Below are positions 1 to 27,921 of a DNA stretch of 64,000 nucleotides, piece after piece (positions within the stretch are counted from its first letter, which is position 1; each line of letters opens with the position of its first letter). Origin of the DNA: Mycolicibacterium komanii (GTDB lineage Bacteria > Actinomycetota > Actinomycetes > Mycobacteriales > Mycobacteriaceae); assembly GCF_001050035.1 (NCBI RefSeq), contig NZ_CVTA01000004.1, positions 62,001 to 126,000 of the forward strand, given 5' to 3'. The translations under genes and the position numbers were made by a program. Under the pieces are notes generated by a model, which was given only the letters and a program-made list of their open reading frames with translations, was not told where the DNA came from and searched no databases.

Positions 1-18315
<18,315 letters not shown>

Positions 18316-18466
18316 TCGGCACGTTCGAGATCTGCGACTGCGGGGGCAGGATATGGCAATGCTGTGATCGCGATGTTCGGGCGTTATGACGACATTGCCC
18401 CGCCGAGACCAATTTTCGACTGGCATCACCGGCTAATAGGGTTCAACGACTGAGGGAGGATGAACC

Positions 18467-19735
18467 ATGATCTGTGTCCTGGCATGCTACGGAACTCGCG
18501 GCGATGTCGAACCCGGTCTCGCTCTTGCTCGTGAGCTACTACGTCGCGGGCACGAAGTACGCGTGGCCGTGCCGCCGGACCTCGTCGGCTTTGCCGAGGC
18601 AGCAGGCATTGCAGCAGTTCCCTACGGGCTGGATACGCAGACGTGGATGGATCAGCACCGAGACCTGTGGGCATCAATCCTTCGCGCATTCTGGAATATC
18701 CAGAAATTGAAGACGCTGGGACAAGAACTCTGGGGGGTGTATTCGCAGTGCCGGCGATCCGCTAGTGCGACGTTGGTTTCGCTAGCGGACGGGGCGGATC
18801 GAATAATCTCCGGTCGGGGTCTGGAGGAGCCGGCTGCGAACGTGGCGGAGTATTACGATATCCCCTTAGCCACATTGCATTTCGCGCCAGCTCGCCCCAA
18901 CGGCCAGTTTCTTCCCACCTTACCGCCGCTAGTCGGGAGCTCCTTGATGACTCTCAATCTGTGGCTCTTTTGGCGCATGACGAAGCGGGTGGAGGACTCG
19001 CAGCGCCGTGAGTTGGGCCTGGCGAAGGCATCGATCTCTCCGTCGCGACGAATTGCCGAACGTGGCTCGCTCGACATCCAGGCCTACGACGAGTGTTGCT
19101 TTCCGGGATTGGCGAGCGAATGGGCGAAGTGGGCACATCAACGACCCTTCGTCGGTGCGCTGACGATGGAATTGTCAACGGATGCAGACGAGGAGGTCGC
19201 GTCGTGGATCGCGGCGGGCACGCCGCCGATATATTTCGGCTTCGGAAGCGTACCCGTCGAATCCGCGAGGCGCACAATTGAAATGATCAGCGCCGCGTGC
19301 GCCCGGTTGGGCGAGCGAGCGTTAATCTGCGCCGCAGGGACCGACGTCAGCGACGTCCTGCCGTCGGCACATGTCAAGCTTGTAAGTACGGTGAGCCACG
19401 CCGTGATCTTCCCCGCTTGTCGCGCGGTCGTACATCACGGCGGCGCGGGAACGACTGCCGCGGGCTTGCGGGCTGGCGTTCCGACATTGATCCTGTGGAC
19501 TGCGGCCGACCAACCGTTGTGGGGAATCCAGATCAAGAGACTCAAGGTGGGCAGCGCCCGACGCTTTTCGGGGACCACGGCGGACACGCTGGTCGATGAT
19601 CTCCGCACCATCCTTGCTCCGGAAACGGTCTCTCGCGCGCGTGAGTTCGCCAACGAAATGACAGCCGCCGCTGAGAGCGTTGCGGCCGCAGCGGATCTGA
19701 TAGAGAACTCGTCCCGCTTGCCGCTTGCTAACTGA
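18467..19735 (+). CDS. GPL-type GT1 glycosyltransferase (first of four)
   Basis: 422-residue family-1 glycosyltransferase of the kind that adds 6-deoxysugars to mycobacterial glycopeptidolipids and phenolic glycolipids. The N-terminal Rossmann start CYGTRGDVEPG (residues about 6-16) and the C-terminal donor motif VVHHGGAGTTAAGLRAGVP are both present. The ATG at 18467 is preceded by a good ribosome site (GGGAGGATG). It follows the large synthetase on the same strand after 151 bases and is likely to glycosylate its peptide. The donor sugar and acceptor cannot be read from sequence. A GC-rich hairpin begins at its stop codon. Confidence 0.93.
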   Translation: MICVLACYGTRGDVEPGLALARELLRRGHEVRVAVPPDLVGFAEAAGIAAVPYGLDTQTWMDQHRDLWASILRAFWNIQKLKTLGQELWGVYSQCRRSASATLVSLADGADRIISGRGLEEPAANVAEYYDIPLATLHFAPARPNGQFLPTLPPLVGSSLMTLNLWLFWRMTKRVEDSQRRELGLAKASISPSRRIAERGSLDIQAYDECCFPGLASEWAKWAHQRPFVGALTMELSTDADEEVASWIAAGTPPIYFGFGSVPVESARRTIEMISAACARLGERALICAAGTDVSDVLPSAHVKLVSTVSHAVIFPACRAVVHHGGAGTTAAGLRAGVPTLILWTAADQPLWGIQIKRLKVGSARRFSGTTADTLVDDLRTILAPETVSRAREFANEMTAAAESVAAAADLIENSSRLPLAN

Positions 19736-19752
19736 CCGGCAGGCGCCGGTCA
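19733..19752 (+). terminator. Hairpin at the stop codon of the first glycosyltransferase
   Basis: Perfect 8-base stem TGACCGGC / GCCGGTCA with a 4-base loop (AGGC), starting at the TGA stop codon. GC-rich with no clear T-run, which is common for mycobacterial terminators. It would separate this gene from the FkbM gene downstream. Confidence 0.45.
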
Positions 19753-19929
19753 TCGGGATGTGTTCCTGGGAATCGAGGTTACATGATCACCGACAACTCC
19801 AATGCCCGGAAGTGTCCGCGCCAACGCAGTATCTTCCATTGCGATCGAAGGCGGAGCCATTCCCAAGACGTGGCACGAAAACCGAAGGGGCGTCGGAACT
19901 TATGTTCGAACGGGGGGTAGGGCGCCGAA

Positions 19930-20898
19930 ATGCTTGACGAGCTGATCCTGCCGCAGTGGCGGCGGTACATTCGGTTTCTACAGACCAATAAGAAAAGCAT
20001 CTCCGCTGCCGAGCGTTGGGTGCGGGCGCTACTGCTCATAATCCCCTTCTACGCTGTGGCCGTGCCGCTATGGCTTTGCTCGGCACGCCATCAGCCGCAG
20101 ACCGTGGACACCGCGTCCGAAGACGGCCTTCAATTTCGATGCCGGCTCCCAGACTTGATCGCCATGTACATGTACCTATTCGGCACATGGGAGCCTGATC
20201 TCGCCGCGTTCCTTCGCCGGAGACTCCGTCCCGGTGACGCCTTCATCGACATAGGTGCCAATATCGGCACCGTAACTGCGTTGGGCAGCAGGCTAGTTGG
20301 ACCTCATGGCATCGTTTATGCGATCGAACCTTGCCCCAACGTCTTCGTCATGCTGCGGGATACCGTCGAGCGGAACGATTTGACGAACGTTCGTGTGGTG
20401 ACTGCCGCGGTCTCGGATCGCGATCAAGAACTTCCGCTGTTTGTGGGTCCAAATTTCAACATCGGATTGACCTCGATGGTTGCCCGCCGCGGGCTACAAG
20501 AACAGGGTCGAGTACGGGCAGCGCCGCTCGGTGCGCTCTTGAACCGCGAGGAGCTACTCACCGCACGGCTGATCAAGATTGACGTGGAGGGAGCCGAAGA
20601 CCGCGTGCTCGCCGGCATCCTGACATCTGTTGATGCGCTCGCCGACGACGTCGAACTCGTGGTTGAGCTGACACCGAGTTACTGGAGCGATCCTGAGCTT
20701 CGGCCGATTGACGTGTTACGGCCCTTCCTCGATCGCGGCTTTCATGTCTATCTGCTGCCGAACACCTACGCGCCGTGGCGATATCTATGGCCCAAAGTCG
20801 TCGAGCCGCCTCAGCGGCTCGACGACCTCACGGCCCTGGAACGGCGCGGATTCCGGCGCGATATCGTTATGTCCCGCATCGACGCCGCTGTGCTATGA
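19930..20898 (+). CDS. FkbM-family O-methyltransferase
   Basis: 322-residue SAM-dependent methyltransferase of the FkbM family. The SAM-binding stretch DAFIDIGANIGTVTALGS (about residues 99-116) and the family motif LIKIDVEGAEDRVL (about 217-230) are clear. A hydrophobic segment near residues 34-50 (LLLIIPFYAVAVPLWL) may tether it to the membrane. In mycobacteria FkbM enzymes methylate sugar hydroxyls (for example fucosyl positions of phenolic glycolipids) or the GPL acyl chain; the target here is not known. The 195-base gap before it holds only the upstream hairpin. It converges with htpG, 52 bases between stops. Confidence 0.9.
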   Translation: MLDELILPQWRRYIRFLQTNKKSISAAERWVRALLLIIPFYAVAVPLWLCSARHQPQTVDTASEDGLQFRCRLPDLIAMYMYLFGTWEPDLAAFLRRRLRPGDAFIDIGANIGTVTALGSRLVGPHGIVYAIEPCPNVFVMLRDTVERNDLTNVRVVTAAVSDRDQELPLFVGPNFNIGLTSMVARRGLQEQGRVRAAPLGALLNREELLTARLIKIDVEGAEDRVLAGILTSVDALADDVELVVELTPSYWSDPELRPIDVLRPFLDRGFHVYLLPNTYAPWRYLWPKVVEPPQRLDDLTALERRGFRRDIVMSRIDAAVL

Positions 20899-20950
20899 CC
20901 CCTGCATCTCGATGTGAGTCTGTCTGTGTGCGGGAAGAGGGCCGTGTGCT

Positions 20951-22876
20951 CTAGACCGTGCGTGCAAGACGCTCGGCGAGCATCCCGGCGAACCTCGTCG
21001 AATCCTCGGGCACGTCGCCTTCGGCGAGAAGAGTTGTTCCGTAGAGCAATTCGGCGGTTTCGACCAGAGACGGATCGGCCCCGCGGTCCTTATACGCCTG
21101 CTGCAGCCCAGTGATCAGCGCATGCTTCGGGTTCAGCTCGAGAATACGCTTACCGACTGGGACCGACTGTCCCGAAGCTCGATACATGCGCGCGAGCGCA
21201 GGTGTGATGCCGAAGGTCGGAGTGATCAGGCAGGCCGGCGATTCGGTCAGCCTCTTTGACAATCGCACTTCTGCAACGTGTTCGCTCAAGACCTCCTTCA
21301 ACCAGGTCAGCAAGTCGGCGAAATCCTTCTCCTGCTCCTCGCGCTCGGCCTCGCTCTTGTCGTCCTCCGAGTCAAGGTCGACCTCACCCTTGGCCACCGA
21401 TTGCAGCGGTTTGCCGTCGAATTCGGGCACGGACCCCACCCAGATCTCGTCGACGGGGTCGGTGAGCAGTAACACCTCGTAGCCCTTCGCGTTGAATGCT
21501 TCTAGATGCGGCGACTTCAGTAGTTGCTCACGCGACTGGCCGGTGGCGTAGAAGATCTGCTCTTGCCCTTCCTTCATGCGCTCGACATATTCGGGCAAGG
21601 TAATGAGGTCTTCGTCGCTGTGCGTTGAGGCAAACGACGAAACACGCAACAGTGTGTCGCGGTTGTCGGTGTCTGACATCAGACCCTCTTTGAGCACCGC
21701 GCCGAACTGTGCCCAGAACGCGCGGTAGTCCTCCGGTCGCCCCGACTGCAGATCCGAAATCGTCGACAAAACCTTCTTCGTCAAACGGCGACGTATCGCT
21801 GTGACTTGCCTATCCTGCTGCAGGATCTCGCGAGAAACATTGAGGGACAGATTTTCCGCGTCGACGACCCCTTTGACGAAGCGGAGGTACCTGGGCATCA
21901 ATTCGTCGCAGTCGCCCAGCACGAAAACCCGCTTGACATAAAGTTGCACGCCGATCTTGGCATCCCGGGTGAACAAATCGAACGGGGCCTGCGATGGGAT
22001 GAACAACAGCGCCTGATACTCGTAGGTGCCTTCGCCTCTCATCGTGATTATCTCGAGAGGGTCGTCCCACGCGTGGGCGATATGTTTGTAGAACTCGTTG
22101 TACTCCTCGTCGGAGACCTCGTGTCTGGACTTGGCCCACAGCGCCTTCATCGAATTGAGGGTCTGCGTCTCGATGGTTACGGTGTCACTACCCCCCTCCT
22201 CCGCGGCACTTGCGATTCGCTCGACCTGCATCTGAATCGGCCACGCGATGAAGTCGGAGTACTTCTTGACGAGCTCCTTGATCTTCCACTCAGCGGTGTA
22301 ATCGTGCAGCTGGTCATCCCGGTCTTCGGGCTTGAGGTGAAGCGTGACCGACGTACCCTGCGGCGCATCATCGACTGATTCGATCGTGTATGTGCCGTCG
22401 CCGCTTGACGCCCACCGCGTGCCCTCGCTCTCGCCGGCCTTCCGGGTGAGGAGCTCGACATTGTCGGCCACCATGAATGTCGAATAGAAACCGATGCCGA
22501 ACTGACCGATCAGTTCCTCAGATGCCGCGTCGGTCTTGGCTTCACGCAGCTTTTGACGCAATTCGGCGGTGCCTGATTTTGCGAGGGTGCCGATGAGATC
22601 CACGACCTCTTCGCGCGTCATCCCGATGCCGTTGTCTCGCACGGTAAGGATGCGTTGTTGCTTGTCGACGTCGATCTCTATACGTAGATCGGATGTGTCG
22701 ACATCGAGGTCCTTATCCTGCAGCGACGCCAGACGCAGCTTGTCCAGCGCATCCGAGGCGTTCGAGATCAGCTCCCGCAGGAATGAGTCCTTGTTGGAGT
22801 AGACCGAGTGGATCAGCAAATCCAGGAGTTGGCGTGCCTCGGCCTGGAACTCAAGTCGCTCGATATGTGTAGTCAT
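20951..22876 (-). CDS. htpG: Molecular chaperone HtpG (Hsp90 family)
   Basis: 641-residue cytosolic ATP-dependent chaperone. The N-terminal ATP pocket is complete (LRELISNASDALDKLR, VRDNGIGMT, IGQFGIGFYS), and the middle and C-terminal domains are full length. I chose the ATG at 22876 (MTTHIERLEF) because it matches the usual family start; an upstream extension to 22963 has no family counterpart. It lies between the FkbM gene and a gap gene, on the same strand as gap and 105 bases after it. A housekeeping chaperone inside an envelope-lipid cluster is unexpected: it could mark the genomic site where the cluster sits, or it could help fold the giant synthetases. Only the identity is certain. 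Confidence 0.98.
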   Translation of the reverse strand: MTTHIERLEFQAEARQLLDLLIHSVYSNKDSFLRELISNASDALDKLRLASLQDKDLDVDTSDLRIEIDVDKQQRILTVRDNGIGMTREEVVDLIGTLAKSGTAELRQKLREAKTDAASEELIGQFGIGFYSTFMVADNVELLTRKAGESEGTRWASSGDGTYTIESVDDAPQGTSVTLHLKPEDRDDQLHDYTAEWKIKELVKKYSDFIAWPIQMQVERIASAAEEGGSDTVTIETQTLNSMKALWAKSRHEVSDEEYNEFYKHIAHAWDDPLEIITMRGEGTYEYQALLFIPSQAPFDLFTRDAKIGVQLYVKRVFVLGDCDELMPRYLRFVKGVVDAENLSLNVSREILQQDRQVTAIRRRLTKKVLSTISDLQSGRPEDYRAFWAQFGAVLKEGLMSDTDNRDTLLRVSSFASTHSDEDLITLPEYVERMKEGQEQIFYATGQSREQLLKSPHLEAFNAKGYEVLLLTDPVDEIWVGSVPEFDGKPLQSVAKGEVDLDSEDDKSEAEREEQEKDFADLLTWLKEVLSEHVAEVRLSKRLTESPACLITPTFGITPALARMYRASGQSVPVGKRILELNPKHALITGLQQAYKDRGADPSLVETAELLYGTTLLAEGDVPEDSTRFAGMLAERLARTV

Positions 22877-22981
22877 GTGATTTCCGTTCGACGAAACAAC
22901 CTTCGCTTGTCCGTTTCTCGCCAAGATAGCACCGACCACGTCATCGACCGGGCCACCCAGCAACGGAGACCAGCGGGGCAG

Positions 22982-23836
22982 TTAGAGAAATCCCATACCC
23001 CTGGCTATCATCGTTATCCCGGCCACCGCCAGGAAAGCCACCAGTATTTTTCGTGTGTGAGTAACCGTCCAATCGTGGAGCCGCCGCAGTGCCGCTTCGG
23101 TTTTCGCCGGTGCGGCGAGGTGGGAAACCAGAATGACCTCCTCGACGGTGAGCATTCCGATGATGTAGGCGATAGCGGCGATGACTTGGACTTCCACCGC
23201 TGCACCCGAAGCGACGATGAGAGCTAATACTAGTAGAAGCCCGTCGAGCGGCGGGACGATGATCACCCCGACGATGAACGCGGGCCATGGGGATCCGTTC
23301 TGCCATGCACTGCGGATGCGGCGGAACAGTCTGACGATCACGGATCCGCCCTCGCCCTCCGCGGTACCGATCAGCTGAGAGATCACCGATGGGACGCTCG
23401 AGCGTTGTTCTTGGTGAGCTCGTTCGCCGCCGTCCGCCTCATCGGGCGTGGAACCCCGACCGTGGCTGCTTGTCACCGGCACACGGGCCCGCTGGCGTGC
23501 GATCGAGCGCAGACCTATGAAGGCGGCGACCAGCAGCAGGGCGACGCCGGTGCCGATTGCTGTTTTCTGGACGGTCGGGTTGTCGGCCGGGTCGGCGAAC
23601 TGCTTTATGAACGCTGCCGACGTCGGAATGGCGTGAAGCACAAGGAGTGGACCCACCACGGAGGCTAGACCAATCACCACGCAACCGGTCCAATAGGCGA
23701 GCAGGCTCGGGATGGGGCGTGGACGGCAAAGCACCAGCAGGATGATGGCGAGGCGCACGGGGTTGACCGTTGTCAACAGCGCGAGCACCACCAAAGACCC
23801 CCACATGGGGTCGAACATTACCTTGACGATCTTCAC
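22982..23836 (-). CDS. gap: Gap-family membrane protein (GPL-addressing type), copy 1
   Basis: 284-residue polytopic membrane protein of the mycobacterial Gap/Sap family, known to be needed for transport of glycopeptidolipids to the cell surface. Hydrophobic helices near residues 13-34, 46-68, 93-108 and in the C-terminal half (FIVGVIIVPPLDGLLLVLALIV, IAAIAYIIGML) flank a long charged cytoplasmic loop. The signature VNPVRLAIILLVLCRPRP is close to the N-terminus. The GTG at 23836 is used here; the ATGs of MFDPMW or MWGSLV a few codons on would give starts closer to copy 2. Not the glycolytic gap gene. Followed by htpG. Confidence 0.88.
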   Translation of the reverse strand: MKIVKVMFDPMWGSLVVLALLTTVNPVRLAIILLVLCRPRPIPSLLAYWTGCVVIGLASVVGPLLVLHAIPTSAAFIKQFADPADNPTVQKTAIGTGVALLLVAAFIGLRSIARQRARVPVTSSHGRGSTPDEADGGERAHQEQRSSVPSVISQLIGTAEGEGGSVIVRLFRRIRSAWQNGSPWPAFIVGVIIVPPLDGLLLVLALIVASGAAVEVQVIAAIAYIIGMLTVEEVILVSHLAAPAKTEAALRRLHDWTVTHTRKILVAFLAVAGITMIARGMGFL

Positions 23837-24167
23837 TTATCGATAGTTTCGGTTTGCTGGAGGCTATGACGCAGCGCTGGATCTGAGCTACGACATCGCC
23901 GTCGAACCCTCGACGCGCGAGCCGGGCCGCACTGACAACTACGGCCATGTGTCGGGTGCGGAGTAGGAGCGCCGGCGCCGTAACCCCAGGTGGTGGGGCC
24001 GCGTCGTACCGCGAATGTGGACTGCGCACATGTCGCGCGGAAATTGGAAGGCGTCGGCGCGTCCATCCCTTGTTACGCTGGCTTCGAACGCCTCAGCCGA
24101 GGCGATGGCGCGTTACTGCGTCGGATCCGCTGTGGGGGACTGCGGCCGAATTGCGAAGAGGAAACTG
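23837..24167. promoter_or_regulatory. Divergent intergenic region between gap copy 1 and a CmcI-type methyltransferase
   Basis: 331 bases between two genes transcribed away from each other, so promoters in both directions are expected. I see no confident -10/-35 pair. The purine-rich AGAGGA just before 24168 is the likely ribosome site of the rightward gene. Short open frames here have no recognisable product. Confidence 0.4.
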
Positions 24168-24860
24168 GTGGGGGTACCGAGGCGACTTGCCGACTTTGTT
24201 GCGGGGATGATCTACCGGCCAACCGGTGCGGTGGCCGAGGAATATCACAAGTGGTACTACGGGACGCTGCTTCAGGGTCAAACGACCTGGATGGGGATCA
24301 CCTGCTGGAAATCCGTCAGCGACATGTGGAATTACCAGGAAATTCTTGCCGACCTGACGCCCTCGTTGGTAATCGAATTCGGCACCCGCTACGGCGGCTC
24401 GGCAGTGTTCTTCGCGACCGTTATGCGGCAACTAGGGAATCCCTTCAGGGTTCTGTCGGTGGATGTTTCGCTCAGGGTGCTGGACCAGTCAGCCCGCCGT
24501 GACCCGGACATCACCTTTGTGAAGTCATCGTCGACGGAGCCGGCCGTGGCCGACCGAATTCGAAGTCTGAAGGAAGACTACCCGGGTAAGATTTTCGTCA
24601 TCTTGGACAGCGACCATTCCATGCGTCACGTCTTAGGTGAGATGAAGTTGCTGAGGCCTCTACTGGATCCCGGCGATTACATGATCGTGGAGGATGCCAA
24701 CGTCAACGGCCATCCGGTCCTGCCCCATTTCGGCCCAGGGCCGTATGAGGCGATAGAGGCCTACGAACAAGAATTCCCTGATGACTATGGTCACGACAAG
24801 AAACGGGAGAACAAGTTCGGCTTCACCTTTGCTACAAATGGGTTCTTGATTCGTCGCTGA
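24168..24860 (+). CDS. CmcI-family sugar O-methyltransferase (rhamnosyl O-methyltransferase type)
   Basis: 230-residue protein of the cephalosporin-hydroxylase/CmcI family (PF04989), whose mycobacterial members methylate deoxysugars of glycopeptidolipids and phenolic glycolipids. Seen: the family N-terminus (EEYHKWYY, TTWMGITCWKSVSDMWNYQ), SAM loop LVIEFGTRYGGSAVFFA, metal/active-site VILDSDHSMRHVLGEM and the MIVEDANVNGHPV stretch. The frame is open back to 24015, but the GTG at 24168 has AGAGGA about six bases upstream and gives the usual family N-terminus; the extra upstream residues look non-coding. Converges with a glycosyltransferase. Position of methylation unknown. Confidence 0.88.
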   Translation: MGVPRRLADFVAGMIYRPTGAVAEEYHKWYYGTLLQGQTTWMGITCWKSVSDMWNYQEILADLTPSLVIEFGTRYGGSAVFFATVMRQLGNPFRVLSVDVSLRVLDQSARRDPDITFVKSSSTEPAVADRIRSLKEDYPGKIFVILDSDHSMRHVLGEMKLLRPLLDPGDYMIVEDANVNGHPVLPHFGPGPYEAIEAYEQEFPDDYGHDKKRENKFGFTFATNGFLIRR

Positions 24861-24861
24861 T

Positions 24862-24883
24862 CAGGGGACGTTCTGATCCCCTG
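24862..24883. terminator. Hairpin between convergent genes
   Basis: Inverted repeat CAGGGGA / TCCCCTG with an 8-base loop, immediately after the stop codon of the methyltransferase and 40 bases before the stop of the convergent glycosyltransferase. No T-run, so it is only a candidate bidirectional terminator. Confidence 0.4.
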
Positions 24884-24922
24884 GAGCGAGGTCGTGCAGC
24901 GACACCTCTCCAGCGCGTCGCT

Positions 24923-26212
24923 TCAGTCGTACGAATCCGAGGGCGTGCTCGTCTGCGCCGCTTGGACGGCACTTTGCAGGTGGTCGGCAGCGACCGCAAC
25001 GCTTTCGCCGGCGCTTGTCATGTGTGCGGCAATGTCGCGAGCCCGGGCAACGTAGTCGGCGTCGAGAATGTCGCGCAGGTCCGCAACCAGGGTCTCAAGA
25101 CTGACACTTGCGAAGCGCCGCGTTTTCCCCACTTTCAACCGTTCGACCTGCTTTCCCCAAAGCGCTTGGTCAAACCATGTCGAAAGGATCAATGTGGGGA
25201 CTCCGGCGCGCAGCCCCGCCGCCGTGGTCCCACCACCGCCGTGGTGCACTACCGCGCGGCAGGCAGGGAAAACAGCTGCGTAATTCGCGGCGCCCACGAC
25301 CTTCAGATTCGTAAAGCGCGCGATGTCGCCGAAGTCGGTCTCCGCTGCGCAAACCAACGCCCGTTCGCCGAGCTGGGTGCAGGCGTCGCTGATCATTGCG
25401 AGCGTTTCGGACGGAGTTTTCACCGGCGTGCTGCCGAAGCCGAAAAAGATGGGCGGCGTCCCGTCGTTTATCCATGCCTGGATTTCGCCATCGGACGGGG
25501 TTGGCTGCGCCACCGTCAAAGCGCCCACGAAAGGCCGTTGACTCCGCCATTGCGCCCATTCGGACTGCAGGCCGGGGAAGCACACCGAATCGTAAGCTTG
25601 GACTTCGAGCGCTCCGCTCATCGGAATGCGTCGCGAGGGGGGCCTTTTCGCCTTCGGTAGACCCAGCGCGACGCGTTGGGTGTCCTCGAGCCTCTTTGTC
25701 ATCGGCCACCCAAACCACTCGGACGCTGCCGCTGCATTGCGAGCCAGGGCGGTTGGAAGGAACGGAACCAGCTGTCCACTGGGCCTCATCGGGAAGGTGT
25801 GAAGGGTCGCAAACGGAATACCGTAAGACTCCGCTACGTTGGCGGCGGCTTCCTCGCCGATAACGCCACTGAGCAACAGATCGGCTCCCTGCGCCAGCGT
25901 TTTCAACGTCTTGCTGGTCTCTTCCCAGCACTGTCGCAGCAGCGCCCAATCTTCGCGGCCCAACCTGACCAATTCGCGCGGCTTCCAGAAGAAGCGGGAA
26001 AGGCGCGTCAGAACCTCGCGATGCAGATCCTGCCAGTGCTGCGGATCCGGCCCATATGCGACAGCGACTAAGCCCGCAGCCTCGGCGAAGTCGACGAAGT
26101 TGGGTGAGACCGCCACGCGCACCTCATGTCCCCTGCGTGATAGCTCACGGCCAAGAGCAATACACGGCTCGACATCGCCACGAGTTCCATAGCTTGCGAG
26201 GACGAACTTCAT
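24923..26212 (-). CDS. GPL-type GT1 glycosyltransferase (second of four)
   Basis: 429-residue family-1 glycosyltransferase, a paralogue of the gene at 18467. Start MKFVLASYGTRGDVEP is at the ATG ending at 26212; the longer frame to 26278 adds a low-complexity tail with no homology in the siblings. C-terminal donor motif VVHHGGGGTTAAGLRAGVP. It is transcribed away from the third copy across a 317-base spacer and converges with the CmcI gene. It probably transfers a 6-deoxysugar to the lipopeptide or extends the sugar chain; donor unknown. Confidence 0.92.
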   Translation of the reverse strand: MKFVLASYGTRGDVEPCIALGRELSRRGHEVRVAVSPNFVDFAEAAGLVAVAYGPDPQHWQDLHREVLTRLSRFFWKPRELVRLGREDWALLRQCWEETSKTLKTLAQGADLLLSGVIGEEAAANVAESYGIPFATLHTFPMRPSGQLVPFLPTALARNAAAASEWFGWPMTKRLEDTQRVALGLPKAKRPPSRRIPMSGALEVQAYDSVCFPGLQSEWAQWRSQRPFVGALTVAQPTPSDGEIQAWINDGTPPIFFGFGSTPVKTPSETLAMISDACTQLGERALVCAAETDFGDIARFTNLKVVGAANYAAVFPACRAVVHHGGGGTTAAGLRAGVPTLILSTWFDQALWGKQVERLKVGKTRRFASVSLETLVADLRDILDADYVARARDIAAHMTSAGESVAVAADHLQSAVQAAQTSTPSDSYD

Positions 26213-26529
26213 CGTGATGATCCTAGTCGTTGGGGTCGGGCATATCGGAAGCGACGGGGGCGTCATACATGGAGGCACAAATCTGAAGGGTGTAAGACGA
26301 CCCGGTTGACGAGGCTGTACCGGCTGACCGGCCGAAGACGCGACGACGAGAAACTCAAACAGCGGACCGTCCGCGGATCGGCACAGACGTGGTCACGCTG
26401 TGAACGTTAGGGGGAAGGAGACCTAAGACCGAAAGCAAGCGCACGCAACTGTTGCATATGATCCAGTATGGAAATGCTCGCGCTTTCGTACACGGAGGTA
26501 TTTAGGGAAGTGAAAGAGTACCAACAGCA
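26213..26529. promoter_or_regulatory. Divergent promoter region between two glycosyltransferases
   Basis: 317 bases between head-to-head genes. A TATGAT hexamer near 26456 could be a -10 for the rightward gene, but no good -35 is paired with it. Otherwise nothing recognisable. Confidence 0.4.
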
Positions 26530-27807
26530 ATGAAATTCGCGCTGGCGTGTTACGGAACTCGTGGCGATGTCGAGCCGTCGGTTGCGTTGGGCCGGGAATT
26601 GGTGCGCAGGGGACATGAGGTGCGCATGGCGGTCCCGCCCGACTTGGTCGACTTCGCGGCGGCGGCCGGCTTACCCGCGGTCGCGTATGGGCCGGACCTG
26701 CAGGAGATGCTCGATGCACATCGCGCCTTATGGTCGCGTTTCTCTCGCAACTTCTGGAAGGTCCACCAACTGATTGCGCTTTGGCAAGAAGCATGGGCTC
26801 CCCGCATTCGGTGCTGGGAAGAGATGAGCGAGACGCTGAAGTCGCTGGCAGATGGTGCCGATCTGTTGATCACGGGATTGGTGTTTGAAGAGCCCGCCGC
26901 CAATATCGCGGAGTATTACAATATCCCGCTGGCAGCACTGCATTACTTTCCAATACGTACCAATGGCAGCCTCATTCCGTCCCTCCCTCGACTGCTCACG
27001 CGCACCGCGATGGCCGCAAATGAATGGGTGACCTGGCGCATAACCAAGAAGGTCGAAGACGCACAGCGTCGCGAGTTGGGTCTGCCAAAGGCAACCGACC
27101 CGTCGCCGCAACGGGTCACGAAAAGAGGGGCCCTCGAAGTCCAGGCATACGATGAACTCTCGTTCCCGGGGCTGGCAGATGAATGGGCGCAATTCGGTTG
27201 CAGACGGCCATTTGTCGGTGCGCTCACGGTGGGATTGCCGACCACGGCCGATGACGACGTCCTCTCGTGGATCGCAACGGGAACGCCGCCGATTTTCTTC
27301 GGCTTTGGCAGTACGCCGGTCCAGTCTCCCAGCGAGACGCTCGAGATGATCAGGGTGGTCTGTGCGGAACTGGGAGAGCGCGCATTGGTATGCGCCGGCG
27401 CAAGTGATTTCTCCGACGTCAGCGCGCATGAGCACGTCAAGGTTGTGGATGCTGTCAATTACGCTGCAATCTTTCCGGCCTGCCGCGCTGTCGTCCATCA
27501 TGGGGGCGCGGGCACGACTGCGACGGCCCTGCGTGCAGGGGTCCCCCAATTAATTCTCTCGACGGATCTCGATCAGATGATGTGGGGGATCCGTATCAAA
27601 AGGTTGAATGTCGGTACTGCCCACCGACTTTCGAAAGTGACCAGCACCTCGCTGCTAACGGACCTCCGTAGAGTTCTTGAGGCGCACTACATTACGCGGG
27701 CGCGCGAGATCGCCACTCAGATGACGACTTCGGCAGAAAGCGCGCAGACGACGGCGGATCTTGTGGAGGAGTTTGCGCGCTCGAGCAGGGTGGCCGGGCC
27801 GCAGTAG
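26530..27807 (+). CDS. GPL-type GT1 glycosyltransferase (third of four)
   Basis: 425-residue paralogue of the other three glycosyltransferases: MKFALACYGTRGDVEPSVALGR at the N-terminus and VVHHGGAGTTATALRAGVP in the donor site. The ATG at 26530 has only a modest purine-rich site upstream (GGAAGTGAAAGAG). The acceptor-side region around residues 130-200 differs most from its siblings, as expected if each copy recognises a different acceptor. Converges with the methyltransferase at 27922; 114 bases between them show no convincing hairpin. Confidence 0.92.
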   Translation: MKFALACYGTRGDVEPSVALGRELVRRGHEVRMAVPPDLVDFAAAAGLPAVAYGPDLQEMLDAHRALWSRFSRNFWKVHQLIALWQEAWAPRIRCWEEMSETLKSLADGADLLITGLVFEEPAANIAEYYNIPLAALHYFPIRTNGSLIPSLPRLLTRTAMAANEWVTWRITKKVEDAQRRELGLPKATDPSPQRVTKRGALEVQAYDELSFPGLADEWAQFGCRRPFVGALTVGLPTTADDDVLSWIATGTPPIFFGFGSTPVQSPSETLEMIRVVCAELGERALVCAGASDFSDVSAHEHVKVVDAVNYAAIFPACRAVVHHGGAGTTATALRAGVPQLILSTDLDQMMWGIRIKRLNVGTAHRLSKVTSTSLLTDLRRVLEAHYITRAREIATQMTTSAESAQTTADLVEEFARSSRVAGPQ

Positions 27808-27921
27808 CAGGCTTGTGCTGGTTCAACCAGAAAAGGCCACGTCTTCTTGATCGCCCACTCCGCGGTGGCTCCGTCCGACGGCTTCTAGGTAGTGACGCTT
27901 CATTCGATTGCCTAGAGCGCG

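Noticed and set aside
21806..22378. 190-codon rightward frame opposite htpG
   Set aside because: Antisense of a highly conserved gene; no independent support.
22877..22963. N-terminal extension of htpG
   Set aside because: The 29 extra codons have no counterpart in the family, whereas the ATG at 22876 gives the standard start.
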